Part shown: positions 57,373 to 64,000 of the stretch, one piece after another
How the letters are laid out: each line of letters starts with the position of its first letter
Position numbering within the stretch: the first letter of the stretch is position 1
Origin: Flemingiibacterium sp045579745
GTDB lineage: Bacteria > Bacillota > Clostridia > Oscillospirales > CAG-272
Assembly (NCBI GenBank): GCA_045579745.1
Contig: JAZNMQ010000024.1
Span: forward strand, 16,443-80,442
DNA: 64,000 bases
Direction: 5' to 3'
The notes under the pieces: model-generated
Database searches by the model: none
What the model was told of the DNA's origin: nothing
Seen by the model: only the letters and a program-made list of their open reading frames with translations
Position numbers and translations under genes: made by a program

Positions 57373-58575
57373 TTAAGCCTTGTTATTCTTTTCGAGATAT
57401 GCTTCGTTTACCATATCGCCTGCAGGGATGGTGATTCCGTGCGGAAGCTTAATATTGCTTCCGACAAGAGTAATCGCTTTTGCGTTTGCCTCTCCGACCT
57501 GCGCGCCCGCGCCTATCTCGGTTTCACCGTCAACAATCGAATAATATACGCTTGCACCCTCTCTTACCACGGTGTCGTTCATGATGATCGAGTTGCGAAT
57601 ATACGCTCCTCTTGCGACCTTTACGCCGCCGAACAGCACGGAATTTTCTACAACGCCATGAATCTCACAGCCCTCGGTAATTATCGAATTATCGACCTTC
57701 GCATCGCTTCCAATGTAGTGCGGCGCACGGTTAAGGCTGCGCGAATAGATTCTCCAATCGGGGTCCATAAGATTGAATATCGGCTCATCACCGAGAAGGT
57801 CCATATTTGCTTCCCAAAGGCTTTGAATCGTTCCGACATCCTTCCAATATCCCGAAAATTCGTAGGCATACATGCTCTCGCCGTTGTTCAGCATTGCAGG
57901 AATGATGTTCTTTCCGAAGTCGTTTGATGAATTCGGGTCGTTCTCATCTGCTGTGAGATAATCGGCAAGCACCTGCTTGTTGAAGATATAAATTCCCATT
58001 GACGCCTTTGTGCTCTTGGGATTTGCGGGTTTTTCCTCGAACTCATAGATTTTGTTGTTTTCGTCGGTATTCATGATACCAAAGCGGCTTGCCTGCTCGA
58101 TCGGAACATCGATGACAGCAATCGTTGCCGTCGCGCCCGTTTTCTTATGAGCATCGAGCATTGCGCTGTAGTCCATCTTATAAATGTGGTCGCCCGAAAG
58201 AACGAGGACGTAATCGGGGTCATAGCGGTTGATAAAATTAAGGTTCTGATAAATTGCGTTCGCAGTTCCCTTATACCAGTCCGCAGACTTTGACCCCTGA
58301 TAGGGCGGAAGAACCATAACACCGCCGTTCATGCGGTCAAGGTCCCAAGGCTGACCGTTTCCGATATACTCATTCAAAACAAGCGGCTGATATTGGGTCA
58401 GCACGCCAACCGTATCAATTCCCGAATTGACACAGTTTGATAACGTGAGGTCAATAATACGATACTTTGCTCCAAACGGAACAGCAGGCTTTGCTGTCCT
58501 TTCCGTCAACGTATACAGACGGCTTCCCTGACCGCCTGCGAGCAGCATGGCAACGCATTCTTTCTTGTTGTACAT
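57373..58575 (-). CDS. glgC: glucose-1-phosphate adenylyltransferase, catalytic subunit
   Basis: Makes ADP-glucose, the committed step of glycogen synthesis. 400 residues from the ATG at 58575, which has GGAGG 9 nt upstream. Motifs: MLLAGGQGSRLYTLTERTAKPAVPFGAKYRIIDLTLSNCVNSGI, VLSGDHIYKMDY, FEEKPANPKSTKASMGIYIF, SGYWKDVGTI and a C-terminal beta-helix. It follows glgB by 162 nt, with a likely promoter of its own. Confidence 0.97.
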   Translation of the reverse strand: MYNKKECVAMLLAGGQGSRLYTLTERTAKPAVPFGAKYRIIDLTLSNCVNSGIDTVGVLTQYQPLVLNEYIGNGQPWDLDRMNGGVMVLPPYQGSKSADWYKGTANAIYQNLNFINRYDPDYVLVLSGDHIYKMDYSAMLDAHKKTGATATIAVIDVPIEQASRFGIMNTDENNKIYEFEEKPANPKSTKASMGIYIFNKQVLADYLTADENDPNSSNDFGKNIIPAMLNNGESMYAYEFSGYWKDVGTIQSLWEANMDLLGDEPIFNLMDPDWRIYSRSLNRAPHYIGSDAKVDNSIITEGCEIHGVVENSVLFGGVKVARGAYIRNSIIMNDTVVREGASVYYSIVDGETEIGAGAQVGEANAKAITLVGSNIKLPHGITIPAGDMVNEAYLEKNNKA

Positions 58576-58637
58576 AACTGGTTTCCTCCAAATATTTTTA
58601 TCAAATTCGATCACTCACAAACCTACCCTTTGTAAGT

Positions 58638-58666
58638 GTAATAGATGTGGTTGTTTATAAGGTCAA
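58638..58666 (-). promoter_or_regulatory. probable promoter of glgC-glgD-glgA-glgP
   Basis: Minus strand: TTGACC (58666-58661), 17 nt, TATTAC (58643-58638). The -10 box is a weaker match. The 162-nt gap between glgB and glgC holds no clear terminator. Confidence 0.55.
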
Positions 58667-58737
58667 GCGACGCATGGGTACCTTTTAATCAGATTTCATG
58701 CGAAACCGACCATCGGATGAATGCTAAAAGCGATTCT

Positions 58738-60714
58738 CTATTCCTTGCCCGAGCGCTTCATAGGCGGAATCGGACGAAGAATTATTGCTGACAGCCCCGG
58801 AAGATCAAGTGCCAGCGAGCGTCTATCTCCGTTTGCGACTGTATCGAGCACGCCGCCGTTTAGCATTCCCGAACCGCCAAATTCCTCCCTGTCGCTCGAG
58901 AACACCTCTTGGTATGCCTTTCGTGTCAATCCCGTAACATTAAAGCCATAGCGAACAACGGGCGAGAAATTCAAAATCACAACAAGCTCTCTGCCCTTTT
59001 TGTCTATGCGGCGATATGCGATGATATTCAAATCGCGCATATCGGGCATCAGCCATTCGAAGCCATCCCAGGAGAAATCAAGCTCCCAAAGCTCACGATT
59101 CTCAAGATAGAATCTTCCGAGCTCCGCCGTGTAGCCCTGCAGCTTCTTGTGCATGTCGTAATCAAGCATAAACCATTCGAGCTGATTTTCGAAATCCCAC
59201 TCGCGGAAAGGTCCGTATTCGCATCCCATAAAGGTGAGCTTTTTGCCGGGGTGCGTCATTTGATACGCCATGAACAAGCGTGTTCCGGCGAATTTATTGT
59301 TGTAGTCACCAAAAGATTTATCAAGCAGCGACAGCTTTCCGTGAACTACCTCATCATGCGACACGGGAAGAATAAAGTTTTCATTAAGCGAATACATCAT
59401 CGGGAAGGTCAGCCGCTCATGCTTGTATTTTCTGTAAATCGGGTCGGTCATTATATAGTCAAAGGTATCGTTCGACCAGCCCATATTCCACTTGAAATTG
59501 AATCCGAGTCCGCCCTCATAAACGGGCTTTGTAACCATTGGCCAGGCAGTTGATTCCTCGGCAATCATCAAAATATCCGGATACCTGCCAAACAGCTCGG
59601 TATTGAGCTTCCTGAAGAACGCAATTGCTTCGAGATTTTTGTTATCTCCGTCCTTATTCGGAATCCACTCACCCGGATCTCGGTCAAAGTCCAGATACAG
59701 CATAGATGCGACCGCGTCAACTCTGAGTCCGTCAATATGAAATTCCTTGAGCCAATAAACCGCGTTCGATACAAGGAAGCATTCTACCTCATTTCGAGCA
59801 ACGTCAAAGAATCGAGTTCCCCATACACGGTGCTCCATTCGGTCAACTCCCTGATACTCATAAAGAGGGCCTCCGTCAAATTCGTAAAGACCGTGCTCAT
59901 CCTTAGGGAAATGTGCCGGAACCCAGTCAAGTATAACACCGATGCCCATAGAATGAAGCTTGTTTACAAAATAGCGAAAATCATCGGGAGTTCCAAAGCG
60001 CGATGTCGGCGAATAGTATCCGCAAACCTGATATCCCCATGAGCCGTCAAACGGATGCTCCATTATCGGAAGCAGCTCAACATGCGTGTATCCGAGCTGT
60101 TTTACATAGGGCGCAAGCTCGTCGGCAATCTCTCTATAATTTAAATAGTTTTCGCCCTCCTTGGTGGTAAGCCCGTCACGCGTTTTCCACGAGCCGAGAT
60201 GAACCTCATATATATTGAGCGGAGCCGAATAGAAGTCGTTTCGTCCGTTGCTTTGCGGCTTTCTGCCCTTTCCCGCAACAGTTCGCATGCGTCTTGCAAG
60301 CCAGAGCGAATCTGTCCATTTAAACGGCTTCGCCTCCCAAATCTTTGAGGAAGTTTTTTTCAGCGTTTCGGACCAGACCGCATACGGGTCGGCTTTGAGG
60401 TGTACACCGCTTTTTGATGTGATTCGGTATTTGTAATTGGCACCGTGAAGTGAAACCTCAGAGCGCAAGGTATACTCCCACACTCCCATATCGGTAATTC
60501 TTTCCATCGGTTCAACAGCACTCCAATTATTGAAATCGCCAACAACCTCAACGAGCGATGCGTTTGGAGCCCATACGCGGAACGTGTAAACATGCTCATC
60601 TTTTTCTGCCGCATGATGACATCCAAGGTATTCATACGCTTGATAGTTTGTCCCTTGATGAAAATAGAACGGTGCAAGATTATCTATATTTTTTGTACTT
60701 TGATTTTTATCCAT
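58738..60714 (-). CDS. glgB: 1,4-alpha-glucan branching enzyme
   Basis: Introduces alpha-1,6 branches into glycogen. 658 residues, GH13_9: an N-terminal CBM48 (VYTFRVWAPNASLVEVVGDFNNW), barrel with HVELLPIMEHPFDGSWGYQVCGYY, catalytic Asp in DGLRVDAVASMLYLD, Glu in MIAEESTAWP, Asp in LPVSHDEVVHGK, then MGCEYGPFREW and a C-terminal beta domain. It is the promoter-proximal gene of the glycogen region. The ribosome site is moderate (GAAAGG, 12 nt). Confidence 0.97.
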   Translation of the reverse strand: MDKNQSTKNIDNLAPFYFHQGTNYQAYEYLGCHHAAEKDEHVYTFRVWAPNASLVEVVGDFNNWSAVEPMERITDMGVWEYTLRSEVSLHGANYKYRITSKSGVHLKADPYAVWSETLKKTSSKIWEAKPFKWTDSLWLARRMRTVAGKGRKPQSNGRNDFYSAPLNIYEVHLGSWKTRDGLTTKEGENYLNYREIADELAPYVKQLGYTHVELLPIMEHPFDGSWGYQVCGYYSPTSRFGTPDDFRYFVNKLHSMGIGVILDWVPAHFPKDEHGLYEFDGGPLYEYQGVDRMEHRVWGTRFFDVARNEVECFLVSNAVYWLKEFHIDGLRVDAVASMLYLDFDRDPGEWIPNKDGDNKNLEAIAFFRKLNTELFGRYPDILMIAEESTAWPMVTKPVYEGGLGFNFKWNMGWSNDTFDYIMTDPIYRKYKHERLTFPMMYSLNENFILPVSHDEVVHGKLSLLDKSFGDYNNKFAGTRLFMAYQMTHPGKKLTFMGCEYGPFREWDFENQLEWFMLDYDMHKKLQGYTAELGRFYLENRELWELDFSWDGFEWLMPDMRDLNIIAYRRIDKKGRELVVILNFSPVVRYGFNVTGLTRKAYQEVFSSDREEFGGSGMLNGGVLDTVANGDRRSLALDLPGLSAIILRPIPPMKRSGKE

Positions 60715-60757
60715 CTTCAGTTTTTACCTTTCACGAATTTATGAATTATCGAATTAT

Positions 60758-60766
60758 ATTATACCA
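60758..60766 (-). promoter_or_regulatory. extended -10 promoter of glgB
   Basis: Minus strand TGGTATAAT: a perfect -10 with the TGn extension. No good -35 box lies 16-18 nt upstream. Confidence 0.6.
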
Positions 60767-60805
60767 CGCTTGCCGCTTGGAAATATGTCGAAAAGGACAG
60801 ACGGA

Positions 60806-62635
60806 CTAATTATTTTCCGAAACGATTTTCAAAATCGCCTTTCCGTATTTCGATGACTTCTCCGTTCCGATACCGTGAACATTCATAAGCTCAGAAAGAC
60901 TCCTCGGACGGGTTTGAGCAATCTCAATTATTGTCGCATCTGTAAATATGGCGTATGCCGGAACGCCTCTTTTACTTGCAAGCTCTCGTCGGTATTTTCT
61001 GAGCGCCTCGTAAATCGCGGCTTCCGAGGAATCAACCGATATACCGCGAACCGGGCTTTTCTTCTTTGTTTGAGGCTTCGCCTTGGATTTTGGCCGTTTT
61101 ATATTAAGCCGTTTTCCTGACGAGAGAAAGCTGTCAAGCTTTTCAGAAAGCGACAATATTGGATATTGACCTCCGCTTCTGCAAATCAGCTTCATTTCAA
61201 TCATCCGCATGATTACATCGCGTATCGAGTTGAGCGGCTCATCACGCAGCAAACCGAATCCACGTTCTTCGGAGAATCCGAAATACTCCATCCGTTCATT
61301 CGCATCTCCGTGAAGGAAATCGGCAATAAACGCCATTCCGAATCTCTCGCCCGTTATGTCAATTGCCATTCTGACCGCACGAACTATATCTGTAACATCT
61401 ATAGTATCGTATTCCGAGCGACAGAACGAGCATTTCCCACAGTCATTATTTTCGGGTGTTTCTCCGAAATATGTTAAAATATAGTTTCGCAGGCACTCGG
61501 TGATTTTGCAGTATGATATCATGAGCTCAAGCTTATCATACTTTGATTTTTTCGCAAGCTCCAATTCTTCCGGCGAAGCTTCATCATCGTCGCAGGTGTT
61601 CTCAACGAGGAACTTCGCAGTATGAATATCCGCAGGCGAATAAAGCAGTATGCAATCAGCCTCGCTTCCATCCCGTCCTGCGCGTCCCGCTTCTTGGTAG
61701 TAGGCTTCCATCGACAAAGGGAGATTATAATGAATTATAAAACGAACATCAGGTTTGTCAATTCCCATTCCGAAGGCGTTTGTCGCAATCATTATAGGTT
61801 TTTCATCCCGAATAAAAGCATCCTGATTCTGTGAGCGTTCGGCATCATCAAGTCCTGCATGATAATATGTAACGGGGAAGCCTTTACTTGAAAGGCTGTT
61901 ATAGAGCTGCTCCACATTTTTCCGTGTCATTGCATAAATTATGCCTGACGAGTCTGGGTGCTCGGTCAGATATTCAACGATATAGTCGGCTCTGTCCGGA
62001 CGGTCCACCACGCTGAAATACAGATTAGGCCGATCAAAGCCGGTGGTGATCTCAAACGGAGCTCTCATCGCAAGCAATTTGCGCACGTCATCCTTGACAT
62101 TTTCGGTTGCAGTTGCCGTAAACGCCGCTAAAACCGGACGACGCGAAAGAAGCGAAACAAATTCTGCAATATGAGTATAGCTTGTTCGAAAGTCGTGCCC
62201 CCATTGCGACACGCAATGAGCTTCATCCACCGCCACGAGAGATATTTGCGCCGATGCAGCAAATTCCATAAATGCATCTGTGAGCAGTCTTTCGGGAGCA
62301 ACGTATATGATCTTGTAAACGCCGTTTTTAGCGTTTTCAAGAGCAAGTGAAAACTGACGGGCAGTAAGCGAGCTGTTAAGATACGCGGCTCGAATACCGT
62401 TTTGATTAAGTGCGCTCACCTGATCTCTCATCAGCGATATGAGCGGCGATATTACAAGGGTTATCCCACTCATCAGAATCGCCGGGATCTGATAGCAGAG
62501 CGACTTTCCGGCACCGGTTGGCATTACCGCAAGAACATCGCGTCCCGACAGAATATTATCAATTATCGGCTCTTGTCCCTGCCTGAATTTATCGTATCCA
62601 AAGTATTGTTTTAATGCGCTCTGCTTGTTTAGCAT
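60806..62635 (-). CDS. recQ: ATP-dependent DNA helicase RecQ
   Basis: 3'-5' helicase of recombination and fork repair. 609 residues with the full RecQ layout: helicase (Q motif YFGYDKFRQGQEPII, Walker A MPTGAGKSLCYQ, Walker B VDEAHCVSQWGHDFR, QEAGRAGRDG motif VI), zinc-binding/RQC region (CLRNYILTYFGE...CGKCSFC) and a C-terminal HRDC domain (RKYRRELASKRGVPAYAIFTDATI). The ATG at 62635 follows GGTGA; an upstream GTG at 62644 is possible. Own promoter, monocistronic. Confidence 0.96.
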   Translation of the reverse strand: MLNKQSALKQYFGYDKFRQGQEPIIDNILSGRDVLAVMPTGAGKSLCYQIPAILMSGITLVISPLISLMRDQVSALNQNGIRAAYLNSSLTARQFSLALENAKNGVYKIIYVAPERLLTDAFMEFAASAQISLVAVDEAHCVSQWGHDFRTSYTHIAEFVSLLSRRPVLAAFTATATENVKDDVRKLLAMRAPFEITTGFDRPNLYFSVVDRPDRADYIVEYLTEHPDSSGIIYAMTRKNVEQLYNSLSSKGFPVTYYHAGLDDAERSQNQDAFIRDEKPIMIATNAFGMGIDKPDVRFIIHYNLPLSMEAYYQEAGRAGRDGSEADCILLYSPADIHTAKFLVENTCDDDEASPEELELAKKSKYDKLELMISYCKITECLRNYILTYFGETPENNDCGKCSFCRSEYDTIDVTDIVRAVRMAIDITGERFGMAFIADFLHGDANERMEYFGFSEERGFGLLRDEPLNSIRDVIMRMIEMKLICRSGGQYPILSLSEKLDSFLSSGKRLNIKRPKSKAKPQTKKKSPVRGISVDSSEAAIYEALRKYRRELASKRGVPAYAIFTDATIIEIAQTRPRSLSELMNVHGIGTEKSSKYGKAILKIVSENN

Positions 62636-62669
62636 TCCGGTCACCGTTTATAATCTGTACTATATTAAT

Positions 62670-62698
62670 ATTATACCAAATTAAAACGGAATTGTAAA
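62670..62698 (-). promoter_or_regulatory. promoter of recQ
   Basis: Minus strand: TTTACA (62698-62693), 17 nt, TATAAT (62675-62670) with an extended TGG before the -10 box. Confidence 0.75.
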
Positions 62699-62718
62699 GC
62701 TATTTTGATGCAATTAAA

Positions 62719-62741
62719 TAAAAAAAGAGCGCGATGCGCTC
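62719..62741 (-). terminator. terminator of spoIIID
   Basis: Minus strand: GAGCGC-ATC-GCGCTC followed by TTTTTTTATTT, just 15 nt after the spoIIID stop. Confidence 0.85.
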
Positions 62742-62755
62742 GCGATTTTATGTAG

Positions 62756-63037
62756 TCATTGTACAAACTTATCCGTAATATTTGTATTTTTTGACAATTC
62801 GTACTTTCTCTTCGTAGCATATCCTCCTCTTATATGCCGTTCGGATTTATTGCACTCAAGAATCTTCTGAACCTCAGAATACAGCGCGAAGTCAATACGG
62901 CGTAATCTGCATGTAATATCCTTATGCACGGTGGATTTGCTTATTCCAAATGCCGCTGCGGTATTTCTGACCGTGCTTTTTCTCTCTATCAGATATTTTG
63001 CAAGCTCACGGGGGCGATCGTCATTATCAAAAAACAA
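62756..63037 (-). CDS. spoIIID: sporulation transcriptional regulator SpoIIID
   Basis: Mother-cell DNA-binding regulator acting with sigma-E, able to activate or repress many genes. 93 residues, family length. Seen: ELAKYLIERKSTVRNTAAAFG, the helix-turn-helix core FGISKSTVHKDI, EVQKILECNKSERHIRGGYATKRKY with the RHxRGGxATxxKY signature and basic tail used in DNA contact. The start is a TTG with AGGAG about 12 nt upstream. No sigma-E promoter could be identified with confidence. It marks the organism as a spore former or a recent descendant of one. Confidence 0.93.
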   Translation of the reverse strand: MFFDNDDRPRELAKYLIERKSTVRNTAAAFGISKSTVHKDITCRLRRIDFALYSEVQKILECNKSERHIRGGYATKRKYELSKNTNITDKFVQ

Positions 63038-63290
63038 GGCTTCAGCTCACTCCTATACAGTATAAAGCTCCATATCAAAAGCTTTCTCTCTGTTTTATAT
63101 TTATGAAGCGCCCCCTTAGATAATGATGATTTCTGTAAGTTTCTAACCTGCTAATACAACAAAAGCATTCGCGGTTTTTTGTGTAAAACGACAATTTTCA
63201 GTTTATTTAACAATTGTCACAATTTTTTTACCTTTCATATATCGGAAGTTCATTTTTCATTTCGCGTTAAGCAGTCAAAGTAGCATTGAA
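63038..63290. other. non-coding region upstream of spoIIID
   Basis: No gene is seen in this stretch. It holds an inverted repeat GACAATT-N15-AATTGTC (63190-63218), a run of Ts at 63223-63229, and GGGGGG about 80 nt before the spoIIID start. No consensus sigma-A promoter is obvious; sporulation promoters could be present but I cannot place one. Confidence 0.4.
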
Positions 63291-63329
63291 GGGCTCGTCG
63301 CACCGCATGTCTTGCAGTGTTACGAGCCC
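63291..63329 (-). terminator. terminator of the EF-G-like gene
   Basis: Minus strand: GGGCTCGT (63329-63322) pairs with ACGAGCCC (63298-63291); inside, CACTGC pairs with GCGGTG. A short TTC follows, so the U-run is poor, but the stem is strong and lies 22 nt after the stop. Confidence 0.65.
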
Positions 63330-63351
63330 TCAATTTCGCTATATTAAATTA

Positions 63352-63967
63352 TTACTGCTCTTTCGCGCTTTCAGCGATTATCTTCTGCGCAACATTCGCC
63401 GGAACCTCTTCGTAACGCTCGAAGTAGAACGTGAAGCTTCCACGGCCCTGAGTTGACGCACGAAGTGCGATCGGATAATCTGCCATTTCAGCCTTGGGAA
63501 CCTCAGCCTGAACATTCGTATAGCCCTTCTTGCCTGCTGCAGCTTCCATTCCGAGGACGCGTCCGCGGCGCTTGTTGAGATCTCCGATTACATCGCCCAC
63601 CATGTTATCGGGAACGATACAATTGAGTGCGCCGACCGGCTCAAGAAGTACGGGGTTAGCCTTGGGCAAACCGTCCTTGTATGCAAGGCTCGCAGCCATC
63701 TTGAACGACATTTCCGACGAGTCTACATCATGATAAGAGCCATCATAAAGATCTGCCGCGAGATTTACTACAGGATATCCTGCAAGTACACCCTTCTGCA
63801 TAGCCTCAAGCAGACCCTTTTCAACTGCCGGGAAGAAGCCCTTAGGCACCGCGCCTCCGACAACGCTTTCAGTGAATGTCAAGCCGTCTGCCTCACCCGG
63901 TGCAAAACGAATGCGAACATGACCGTACTGACCGTGACCGCCGGATTGCTTCTTATGCTTTCCTTCT
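63352..63967 (-). CDS. elongation factor G-like protein, C-terminal part (truncated at contig end)
   Basis: The last 204 residues of an EF-G-family translation GTPase: domain IV with EGKHKKQSGGHGQYGHVRI, GAVPKGFFPAVEKGLLEAMQKGVLAGYPV, LYDGSYHDVDSSEMSF, and domain V with GDVIGDLNKRRGRVLGMEA, TQGRGSFTFYFERYEEVP. The GKHKKQSGGHGQYG form is that of the EF-G2/FusA2-like branch, so it may not be the main EF-G. The gene is cut at 63967 by adapter sequence; apparent upstream codons and an in-frame stop belong to the adapter. G domain and start are not in the window. Confidence 0.92.
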
Positions 63968-64000
63968 AAGTCGGAGGCCAAGCGGTCTTAGGAAGACAAC
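63968..64000 (+). other. MGI/BGISEQ sequencing adapter contamination
   Basis: The plus strand from 63968 reads AAGTCGGAGGCCAAGCGG and continues through to 63999 in agreement with all 32 bases of the standard MGI/BGISEQ forward adapter. It interrupts the EF-G-like reading frame exactly where the adapter begins. It is therefore read-through adapter left in the assembly and not genomic DNA. Confidence 0.93.

Noticed and set aside
63968..64000. Apparent frameshift and in-frame stop at the start of the EF-G-like gene
   Set aside because: The disrupting bases are exactly the MGI adapter; the gene is truncated by contamination, not mutated.
1..64000. tRNA, rRNA, CRISPR, insertion sequences, phage or attachment sites
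   Set aside because: No cloverleaf, rRNA block, regularly spaced repeat array, transposase or integrase was found on either strand.

Overview
The window looks like the end of a contig from a spore-forming, low-to-mid GC Clostridia, probably an Oscillospirales/Ruminococcaceae-type gut bacterium. The grounds are strong AGGAGG ribosome sites, sigma-A promoters of the TTGACA-17-TATAAT type, a spoIIID gene, GlgC/GlgD paired pyrophosphorylases, PASTA-bearing PBP2 and many Clostridia-type family versions. The lineage is inferred; there is no rRNA marker. No tRNA, rRNA, CRISPR array, IS element or prophage was found. The last 33 bases (63968-64000) match the MGI/BGISEQ sequencing adapter, so the right end is a technical artefact and the EF-G-like gene there is cut by it.

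Layout. 1-5310: divergent promoters, then an L-arabinose operon (araA, an FGGY ribulokinase-type kinase, araD) ending in a URO-D-family protein; the start of a second URO-D-family gene runs off the left edge. 5320-14252 (minus): one long operon nadA-nadC-aroB-aroA-nadB-DUF362 ferredoxin-ispE-trigger-factor-like lipoprotein, mixing NAD, shikimate and isoprenoid synthesis. 14357-16720: an AI-2E/PerM-family permease and an SGNH esterase. 16732-30510 (minus): a reduced division and cell wall (dcw) cluster, mraZ-rsmH-ftsL-pbp-murE-murF-mraY-ftsW-murG, then ftsQ-ftsZ with its own promoter; murD, murC, murB and ftsA are absent from it. 30583-34075 (minus): HPr, then a UvrC-RsmD fusion gene and coaD. 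34180-40159 (minus): rimM-trmD-murJ-O-antigen-ligase-like-two DUF4330 proteins.

40208-50242: small units: glycerate kinase, a zinc-ribbon membrane protein, an Mrp/NBP35 Fe-S carrier, an FMN reductase, a ROK glucokinase, then a prolyl-tRNA-deacylase-DUF512-lipoprotein-der-plsY run and a flavodoxin-like protein with a structured leader. 50313-60766 (minus): a complete glycogen unit, glgB, then glgC-glgD-glgA-glgP-GH13. 60806-64000 (minus): recQ, spoIIID and the truncated EF-G-like gene.

Together these genes cover pentose and glucose entry, carbon storage as glycogen, NAD and aromatic precursors, and the lipid II/septum machinery. The most unusual points are the in-frame UvrC-RsmD fusion that keeps an internal ribosome site before RsmD, two genes whose Shine-Dalgarno is separated from the start codon by a perfect hairpin, a leader with mutually exclusive hairpins near a ribosome site, the stripped-down dcw cluster with an atypical FtsZ tail, and the mixed nad/aro operon.
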